Shown here: one piece after another, positions 33,186 through 38,314 of the stretch
How positions within the stretch are numbered: position 1 is the stretch's first letter
How the letters are laid out: every line of letters begins with the position of its first letter
Source: Candidatus Nanopelagicaceae bacterium
GTDB taxonomy: Bacteria; Actinomycetota; Actinomycetes; Nanopelagicales; Nanopelagicaceae
Reading direction: 5' to 3'
Assembly (NCBI GenBank): GCA_009691185.1
Contig: SHVD01000004.1
Span: forward strand, 1-38,314
DNA: 38,314 nucleotides
The notes under the pieces: generated by a model
Seen by the model: only the letters and a program-made list of their open reading frames with translations
Told to the model about the DNA's origin: nothing
Databases searched by the model: none
Made by a program: the position numbers and the translations under genes

Positions 33186-33788
33186 CTAGTACCATCTTGA
33201 TCTCTTAAACTTGCTCCACGCCTTACATGGTGTCTCATATCGCTCTTCAATATATTTAAGTCCCCAAGTAATTTGTGTTACTGGATTGGTTCGCCAGTCA
33301 GTACCGATTATCTCCATCTTGGTAGCTGGTAGAGCCTGCGGGATGCCATGGGCGCCAGTTACTTTATTTCTTGCTTGGTAATTCCAATGACTCTCTTTAA
33401 TCCATAATTGATCAAGGCAGGTGAACTGTTCTTCTGACCATTGATACTTCGCGGCAATTATCTCTCTGGCAACCTCTCTAGCGCCATCAGCTTGGCGGGC
33501 CAATTCAACCTTGCGAGCAGCAACTGAGATCAGGGCCATGGATGAGGCATCAACAGTTTTCACCGAATCTAACTCAAGTAGGGATGGGTTGGGGTCGATC
33601 TGCTCCTCCAGGGTGGTAGGGAAGCTAGCTTCAAGATTTGCTCCCGCGATTGGGATGGAGACTGAAACCTGTAGATTGCTAGTTGCATAAGCTGGCTCGG
33701 AAATACTCATGAAGAAGGCAAGGCAGGCAGCAGCGATCGACAGGCGGCGCACCCTTGGTGCGGGCGCAGGTATACCTTTCACCTTCAT
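33186..33788 (-). CDS. Secreted lytic transglycosylase-like protein
   Basis: A 200-residue exported cell-wall protein. A signal peptide (about residues 1-37: basic start, hydrophobic core, cleavage near EPAYA-TS) is followed by a linker and a helical segment (90-115). The C-terminal SLT/goose-lysozyme-like domain has LWIKESHWNYQARN, with the expected catalytic Glu, and GAHGIPQALPATKM, then ITWGLKYIEERY. Actinobacterial relatives include Rpf-associated and aggregation-promoting-factor-like hydrolases. ATG 33788 has AAAGGGTGA upstream; GTG 33794 is an alternative. Unlike most neighbours it has a sigma-A-type promoter and a leader of about 100 bases. Confidence 0.85.
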   Translation of the reverse strand: MKVKGIPAPAPRVRRLSIAAACLAFFMSISEPAYATSNLQVSVSIPIAGANLEASFPTTLEEQIDPNPSLLELDSVKTVDASSMALISVAARKVELARQADGAREVAREIIAAKYQWSEEQFTCLDQLWIKESHWNYQARNKVTGAHGIPQALPATKMEIIGTDWRTNPVTQITWGLKYIEERYETPCKAWSKFKRSRWY

Positions 33789-33893
33789 GATCACCCTTTC
33801 CTTACTGCCCTAACTGCTAATTAAGGCTCCTAGAACTGGTTCAGAGTGTCAGCCAGGGGTAGGGGGGGCAACTTTATAGAGGCGTGTGGCGCG

Positions 33894-33922
33894 ATTATAA
33901 TTATATTCACAGGTAAAACCAA
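33894..33922 (-). promoter_or_regulatory. Promoter of the lytic transglycosylase gene
   Basis: On the minus strand TTGGTT (33922-33917), a 17-base spacer and a consensus TATAAT (33899-33894). Transcription would start near 33887, leaving a leader of about 100 nt with a seven-C tract (33865-33871) and a good SD. I could not fit it to the c-di-AMP riboswitch known upstream of actinobacterial rpf-like genes. Confidence 0.7.
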
Positions 33923-33988
33923 TAAAGAAACTGCAGGTCAGAAACGGTGAAGTCCGATTTATCCGAAATGTCGCGAGAGAGGTGTAAA

Positions 33989-35341
33989 TTAACTGGTAAA
34001 GCTAATTGGCTCCTCTAGCAGCTCAGTTACCAGGGCAGCGATCTGAGATCGCTCACTTCGAGTCAAGGTGATATGGGCAAAAAGTGGATGCCCTTTTAGG
34101 GACTCAATCACAGCGACCACCCCATCATGGCGGCCCACCCGCAGATTATCCCGTTGGGTGATGTCATGGGTTAAGACCACCCTGGATCCTTGGCCAATTC
34201 GAGAGAGCACCGTCAACAAAACCCCTCGTTCTAGGGATTGGGCCTCATCAACAATTACAAAGGAGTCATGCAAAGAACGTCCGCGGATATGGGTAAGGGG
34301 TAGGACCTCAATTAACCCTCGCTCCACCACCTCATCAATTACCTGCTGACTTACCAACGCCCCCAAAGTATCAAAGACTGCTTGGGCCCAAGGTGACATC
34401 TTTTCATTCTCAGTCCCAGGAAGGTAGCCAAGCTCTTGGCCACCAACTGCGTAAAGCGGGCGGAAGATAACTACCTTTTTATGTAAACGTTTTTCTAGCA
34501 CCGCCTCTAGCCCAGCTGATAACGCCAACGCACTTTTTCCAGTTCCAGCCCGGCCACCTAAGGAGATGATTCCGATTTCATTGTCCAACAAAATATCTAA
34601 CGCCACTCGTTGTTCGGCGCTTCTACCATGTAAACCAAATGCTGCCCGATCACCTCTTACCAATTGCAAATGTCTATCTGGTGTGACTCTGGCTAGGGCG
34701 CTACCCTTTTCAGAGTGCAACACAATTCCGGTATGGCATGGGTGAGTCTTTCCTAACTCATGTGCGATTTTATCTTGCGCATACAGTGAATCAATAATTG
34801 TTGAACCCACACTCTCCTCAACCATTCCGGTCCAGCCACTGCTACTTGCTAATTCAGCTCGATACTCCTGCGCTTCAACTCCAACTGATGCAGCTTTTAC
34901 TCGAAGTGGTAGATCCTTAGTAACTAAGACAACCTTTCGGCCATCTGCCATTAGGTTTTTTGCAATTGCTAAAATCCTGGAATCATTTGAACCATCTCGC
35001 AAAAATCCAGATGGCAGCTTTGAAAGATCTGAATGGTTTAATTCAACTGATAATGAGCCACCTTCATCATTAATACTTATTGGTTGATCCAACCGGCCAC
35101 TTTTCACTCGCAACTCATCAAGAGCGCGCAGGGCGGCCCGGGCAAAGTAGCCAAGATCAGGATGATCTCGCTTGGTCTCTAACTCACCAATAACGGTGAT
35201 TGGAATGATCACTTCATGTTCGGCAAATCTACTAAGCGCAGTTGGGTCAGCCAGCAGTACTGAGGTATCTAAGACGTAGGTAATCCGAGCGAGCAGTGGA
35301 TTACTTGCCACCGACTTTAAGACAATAGATTCACTAGCCAA
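33989..35341 (-). CDS. phoH2: PhoH2: PIN-domain/PhoH ATPase fusion
   Basis: A 450-residue protein with an N-terminal PIN ribonuclease domain (about residues 18-145: [34 protein letters not shown]) and a C-terminal PhoH ATPase (about 245-440: [14 protein letters not shown], then [13 protein letters not shown] and the [10 protein letters not shown] segment). PhoH2 proteins are ATP-driven RNA helicases/ribonucleases. The only in-frame start near the usual N-terminus is TTG 35341, directly after an in-frame stop, with no SD; a GTG ten codons later is possible. Neighbouring fumarase and cell-wall hydrolase genes recall the mycobacterial phoH2 locus. No antitoxin gene is adjacent. Confidence 0.93.
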   Translation of the reverse strand: MASESIVLKSVASNPLLARITYVLDTSVLLADPTALSRFAEHEVIIPITVIGELETKRDHPDLGYFARAALRALDELRVKSGRLDQPISINDEGGSLSVELNHSDLSKLPSGFLRDGSNDSRILAIAKNLMADGRKVVLVTKDLPLRVKAASVGVEAQEYRAELASSSGWTGMVEESVGSTIIDSLYAQDKIAHELGKTHPCHTGIVLHSEKGSALARVTPDRHLQLVRGDRAAFGLHGRSAEQRVALDILLDNEIGIISLGGRAGTGKSALALSAGLEAVLEKRLHKKVVIFRPLYAVGGQELGYLPGTENEKMSPWAQAVFDTLGALVSQQVIDEVVERGLIEVLPLTHIRGRSLHDSFVIVDEAQSLERGVLLTVLSRIGQGSRVVLTHDITQRDNLRVGRHDGVVAVIESLKGHPLFAHITLTRSERSQIAALVTELLEEPISFTS

Positions 35342-35468
35342 TTATTGTCATCGCATTCTGTTTAGTTGGGGTTTGCAGGTTTTGGAAGATAAGACAAACG
35401 ATAAATTATTAAGCCTAAAATTAGGTACCAACACGCAAGGGCTAAGGGTAAAGTTTAGATTAACCCTC

Positions 35469-35768
35469 CTACCACCTGCCGGATTTAACCCGCCGTTCTA
35501 TCCAGATCGAAGCCACTGGCAGGGTGCCAGCTAGCAAAAATAGCCCAGTTGAAAGCAGTGATTTTCGTTTGGCAATGCAAAGAATTAGGGCAGCGATGAG
35601 ATAAACCGGGTAGGTGAATCCATGCACAATTGGGATCCAAATAAATTGCTCATAAAAACTCTTATCGCTAACTAAGTACTTAGCTGGCATATATAAGAAC
35701 CAAAGCAAGAGCGACATCGCCCCTGCCCAGAGCGCCCAGAAGCGGAAAAAGAGAATTATCTTGTTCAC
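35469..35768 (-). CDS. DUF3817 family membrane protein
   Basis: A 99-residue product with three hydrophobic helices (about 5-25, 45-63, 70-88). Typical DUF3817 landmarks are FRFWALWAGAMSLLLWFLYM, the PAKYL segment, PIVHGFTYPVYLIAA and the C-terminal SIWIERRV. Function is not established; homologues are often near respiratory or SURF1-type genes. Its ATG overlaps the SURF1 stop (ATGA), so it is translationally coupled to it. No good terminator follows; about 125 noncoding bp separate it from phoH2. Confidence 0.85.
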   Translation of the reverse strand: MNKIILFFRFWALWAGAMSLLLWFLYMPAKYLVSDKSFYEQFIWIPIVHGFTYPVYLIAALILCIAKRKSLLSTGLFLLAGTLPVASIWIERRVKSGRW

Positions 35769-36511
35769 TTTTTCAAACCCACTTTCGTATTTTTCTTTAC
35801 CCGCCTGTTAGCTGAATTATTAACCCTATCGCCTCTTGCCCTAAATTGTGGAAAGGCAGGTGCAATCATAAGTAGCAGCCCCATAAACCACCAGACCACC
35901 ACATATGAAATGTGTTGCCAGTAAAAACCCGGAAGTCGCTGGGAGATCTGTCCTGAAGGGATGAGTGAGAGATTTGATATTTGCCCAGATATTTTTTCAG
36001 ATTTTAAGACTATATACCCATCATATAAAAAGGGATTCTCCTTGCTTACCACCAGCGCTGGATCTATTCGGGGTAACTCACCTGGCTTAGCAAATGCTCG
36101 ATCAACATTTTGCCGTGGATAGATCCGGCCGGTTATTGATACCGCCCCCGTTATCTCACCACCTTGTTGATCTAGAATTGCTCTGGCAACTAGTACGCCA
36201 TGGCCTGAACTTAGTTTTAATAACCTCACATCAAGATCTGCAATCTTTTCATCGGCAATCTTTTGATCGCGGGCAATATATATTGCTGAGTAATTACCCT
36301 CTGCTGAAATAATTCTATTTACCGCCTTTATTGGCAGATTCTTCCCCGCCGATGCCACCTGCTCTAGGGGAATTAGCGGCTGATCTGGCTGGGGAGCTGT
36401 GACTACATTCAAATCTTGTGCCCGGTGTAACTGCCACATCCCTAATTCAAAGCAGCTATAGATTAAAAGTAACCAAGTAATAAGTAGGCCAGTGGTTTTT
36501 AAGATCTTCAT
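35765..36511 (-). CDS. SURF1 family cytochrome oxidase assembly protein
   Basis: A 248-residue SURF1-like protein that helps assemble or insert haem into aa3-type cytochrome c oxidase. Two membrane helices, at about residues 7-25 and 205-225, flank an extracytoplasmic domain, the known SURF1 topology. Signature motifs: LGMWQLHRAQD after the first helix, VTGRIYP-like GRIYPRQN near 130, and YWQHISYVVVWWFMGLL leading into the second helix. The C-terminus is basic. It follows a small membrane gene by 15 bp and is coupled to DUF3817, suggesting one small operon. Confidence 0.88.
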   Translation of the reverse strand: MKILKTTGLLITWLLLIYSCFELGMWQLHRAQDLNVVTAPQPDQPLIPLEQVASAGKNLPIKAVNRIISAEGNYSAIYIARDQKIADEKIADLDVRLLKLSSGHGVLVARAILDQQGGEITGAVSITGRIYPRQNVDRAFAKPGELPRIDPALVVSKENPFLYDGYIVLKSEKISGQISNLSLIPSGQISQRLPGFYWQHISYVVVWWFMGLLLMIAPAFPQFRARGDRVNNSANRRVKKNTKVGLKK

Positions 36512-36526
36512 GACAATTGGGAGAAA

Positions 36527-36664
36527 CTACTCTTGATCTTTGCGGTCAACTAATCTCTTATATCTGCGATAAAAACTAGTAAGCAAGACCACCATTGCTA
36601 GGGTTAAAAAAATCATGGTCAGGGAGCCAGCAACTCCCATATCGAAACTTATGCTCTCATCCAT
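36527..36664 (-). CDS. Small single-pass membrane protein
   Basis: A 45-residue product: an acidic N-terminus (MDESISFDMG), one hydrophobic helix (about 11-31) and a strongly basic tail (YRRYKRLVDRKDQE). ATG 36664 has an excellent SD, AAGGAGTGA, so translation is likely; a longer upstream reading is antisense to the DUF4307 gene. Located directly before SURF1, it may be a small subunit or assembly factor of the oxidase system, but this is a guess from position only. Confidence 0.7.
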   Translation of the reverse strand: MDESISFDMGVAGSLTMIFLTLAMVVLLTSFYRRYKRLVDRKDQE

Positions 36665-36736
36665 GATCACTCCTTTTGAGGAACTACTTAAGATAAGCCT
36701 ACTTACCTGTTGTGAATTAGTTCTACACTTATCCCT

Positions 36737-37141
36737 GTGATACATCCCAAAGTATTAGCCGATCCTGCACTGCGCCAGCGGTATGGGATCAAAGATCTGC
36801 CTAAAAGCCGCAATTGGCTTCTGGGCGTGCTAATTGGAATTGTTGCGGCCTGGTTTGCGTGGAGTGGGTATAACGCAGCAAATCCTGCAGTCAGATCTGA
36901 GTTAGTTTCATTCAAAATTATTGATGCACAAAGTATTTCCATTACCTACAAAATAACTGTAAGAGATATTTCGATTGATCACAACTGCGCGGTTGTTGCC
37001 AGAGATATTGATAAAAATGTTGTCGGTGAAGTTACGGATCCAATGCCAGTTGACGCACTTATGGTGGGGGCAAACCTTCGCACCCTGACGATCCCTACCC
37101 GATTACCTGCAGTAAATGCAGGAATTTCTAGTTGCCAGTAA
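36737..37141 (+). CDS. DUF4307 family membrane protein
   Basis: A 134-residue actinobacterial DUF4307 protein with a cytosolic N-terminus (RQRYGIKDLPKS), one membrane helix (about 28-46) and an extracytoplasmic beta-rich domain ending in a conserved Cys (SSCQ). Function unknown. The start is GTG 36737; TACACT (36724-36729) ends seven bases upstream, so it is probably leaderless. greA follows 12 bp downstream, the same pairing as mycobacterial Rv1081c-greA. Confidence 0.85.
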   Translation: MIHPKVLADPALRQRYGIKDLPKSRNWLLGVLIGIVAAWFAWSGYNAANPAVRSELVSFKIIDAQSISITYKITVRDISIDHNCAVVARDIDKNVVGEVTDPMPVDALMVGANLRTLTIPTRLPAVNAGISSCQ

Positions 37142-37153
37142 TATTGCGCACTT

Positions 37154-37633
37154 ATGAACCAACCAACTCAAACCTGGCTTACCCAGGAAGCAGCAGATCG
37201 TCTAGCAGCAGAGCTTGCTGAGCTAGAGGGTCCACTTCGCGCGGAAATAATTAAAAAGATTGAAACTGCAAGAGCTGAGGGTGATTTAAAAGAAAATGGT
37301 GGCTACCACGCAGCCCGGGAAGAACAAGGAAAAATTGAGGGCAGAATTCGTCAACTAAAACATATGCTCGAGCATGCTCACATCGGCACACCACCAGCTA
37401 GTGAATCAGGGGTAGTAGGTCTTGGCATGTTAGTAACAGTTGATATTGCAGGTGATGAAATTAAGTTCTTGCTTGGCTCTAGAGAGATCTCAACTAGTGA
37501 TGTTGATGTTTACTCCGAAAAATCACCACTGGGGGCTGCAGTTCTTGGCGCAAAAGTGGGGCAAACAGTTAAGTACACCGCGCCAAATGGCAAGCAAGTA
37601 GAAGTTGGAATTCTAGAGGCTAAACTTTTTTAA
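37154..37633 (+). CDS. greA: Transcription elongation factor GreA
   Basis: Rescues backtracked RNA polymerase by stimulating cleavage of the 3' end of the RNA. The N-terminal coiled coil carries the functional tip EGDLKENGGYHAAREEQG (about residues 40-57) with the acidic Asp and Glu kept, followed by KIEGRIRQL. The C-terminal FKBP-like domain has SPLGAAVLGAKVGQTVKY. The encoded length, 159, is normal. TAATAT lies nine bases before ATG, allowing a very short leader. Its TAA directly abuts the stop codon of the convergent ABC permease with no intergenic base. Confidence 0.97.
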   Translation: MNQPTQTWLTQEAADRLAAELAELEGPLRAEIIKKIETARAEGDLKENGGYHAAREEQGKIEGRIRQLKHMLEHAHIGTPPASESGVVGLGMLVTVDIAGDEIKFLLGSREISTSDVDVYSEKSPLGAAVLGAKVGQTVKYTAPNGKQVEVGILEAKLF

Positions 37634-38314
37634 TTACTTTTTAGCGGCGTTGTTGTACTTGCGAATACTTAGTGGAATAAAAATAGCCATAATTAAAATC
37701 ATATAAATTACTGACATTTGCAATGGATTCTCACTTGGAAATGAGCCAGCAGTCGCGCCAAATTGATTTTCAAGTCCAAATAACTCTCGACAAGCTGCCA
37801 CCATGGTAGAGACTGGATTCCACTCCGCCACATACTGCAGCGGCTTAGGCATGCCAGTGGTTGGTGCAAAGGCATTTGATAAAAAAGTGAGTGGGAAAAC
37901 TACTATGAAGGTGGCATTAGTTGCCACTCGCTCCTCTCTAACTGACAAACCAATTAAAACTCCGATCCAAGACATCGCAAAACCAAAAACTAATAGGAAA
38001 ACAAAACCTAGGAAAACCTTAAACAAAGAGGAGGTTGGTCGCCATCCCACTGCATATCCGGCAACTCCCATTGCGGTTAAGACCACAACATTTAAAGCAC
38101 CATCTCCTAAGGTTCTGCCAATTACCACTGCAGATCGTGAAATGGGCAGTGATCTAAATCGATCGATTAATCCTTTTTGCATATCAGCAGCTAAGCCAAC
38201 TGCGGTTCCTGCCAAAGTGAAGGCAACTGTTTGTACAAATATGCCGGGCATAAGTAACTGCACATATCCACCTGGCTGACCAGTATCAATTGAGCCACCA
38301 AATACATATCTAAA
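37634..38314 (-). CDS. ABC-2 type transporter permease, DrrB-like (partial)
   Basis: The C-terminal 226 residues of a membrane permease; the N-terminus lies beyond the right window edge (the frame is open to 38314). It resembles daunorubicin-resistance DrrB proteins: RYVFGGSID near the edge, LMPGIFVQTVAFTLAGTAVGLA, the cytoplasmic KGLIDRFRSLPISRSAVVIGRT loop cited in part, and SNAFAPTTGMPKPLQYVAEWNPVS. About five helices are visible. The ATP-binding partner is expected just upstream, outside the window. The substrate is unknown; drug or lipid export is usual for the family. Confidence 0.9.
   Translation of the reverse strand, partial: FRYVFGGSIDTGQPGGYVQLLMPGIFVQTVAFTLAGTAVGLAADMQKGLIDRFRSLPISRSAVVIGRTLGDGALNVVVLTAMGVAGYAVGWRPTSSLFKVFLGFVFLLVFGFAMSWIGVLIGLSVREERVATNATFIVVFPLTFLSNAFAPTTGMPKPLQYVAEWNPVSTMVAACRELFGLENQFGATAGSFPSENPLQMSVIYMILIMAIFIPLSIRKYNNAAKK

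Noticed and set aside
33795-33988. c-di-AMP (ydaO-type) riboswitch upstream of the transglycosylase gene
   Set aside because: The leader is only about 100 nt after the promoter and lacks the conserved G-rich segments I would expect.
35342-35468. Terminator between DUF3817 and phoH2
   Set aside because: The only inverted repeat (AGGGT/ACCCT around 35450-35466) is short and has no T-run.

Overview
The window looks like a chromosomal segment of a small-genome, low-GC actinobacterium, most likely a freshwater acI / Nanopelagicales type (Planktophila/Nanopelagicus-like). This rests on actinobacterial signature genes (kgd, sigR-rsrA, whiB7, adnAB, DUF2342, UPF0182, DUF4307, DUF6542, DUF5679, Ni-SOD with its maturation protease), a modest GC content, and extreme compaction: neighbouring genes overlap, divergent starts lie 25-50 bp apart and convergent stops abut. 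The genus is inferred, not proven. Many genes carry a TAnnnT-like -10 box 6-7 nt before ATG/GTG, so leaderless mRNAs seem to be the rule. I used this to choose several starts.

Layout. 1-304: 3' end of kgd. 305-1028: AT-rich stretch with an orphan basic protein and an odd set of interleaved inverted repeats. 1029-1804: sodX and sodN (Ni superoxide dismutase), divergent. 1826-3409: thioesterase, rsrA and sigR on the minus strand, driven by a clear SigR-type promoter (GGGAAT-N18-GTT) placed so that sigR would be leaderless. 3511-8184: aroA, rsgA and copA on the plus strand. 8195-8271: initiator tRNA. 8325-12528: UPF0182 protein, Lon-like PDZ protease and a hidden small membrane protein. 12629-15214: DUF2342 protein, a structured noncoding gap, a YgjP-type metallopeptidase, and two tiny genes including DUF5679. 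15316-16157: whiB7 with a complete-looking attenuation leader (promoter, leaderless upstream ORF, antiterminator/terminator). 16147-18701: short uvrD2 and nudC. 18727-19572: EEP-family phosphatase/nuclease. 19559-25890: adnB and adnA, the actinobacterial double-strand-break resection machine. 25948-28912: typA and ychF. 28964-30530: rmuC and DUF6542. 30510-31475: ispH. 31520-33175: class I fumarase. 33186-33788: secreted lytic transglycosylase. 33989-35341: phoH2. 35469-36664: DUF3817, SURF1 and a small membrane protein. 36737-37633: DUF4307 and greA. 37634-38314: partial ABC-2 permease.

How the genes fit together. Several modules concern oxidative or antibiotic stress and genome maintenance: SigR/RsrA thiol sensing, Ni-SOD, WhiB7, AdnAB, UvrD2, NudC, RmuC. 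The order UPF0182-PDZ-DUF2342-whiB7-uvrD2-nudC-adnB-adnA recalls the mycobacterial Rv3193c-Rv3202c block, and ychF/ispH/fumarase/phoH2/DUF4307/greA recalls Rv1112-Rv1080c. The window therefore seems to be conserved actinobacterial core in streamlined form rather than a mobile island. No IS element, prophage, CRISPR array or rRNA was seen. The most interesting parts are the regulatory DNA and RNA: the whiB7 leader, the sigR promoter, the interleaved repeats at 699-780 and the structured element at 13961-14036.
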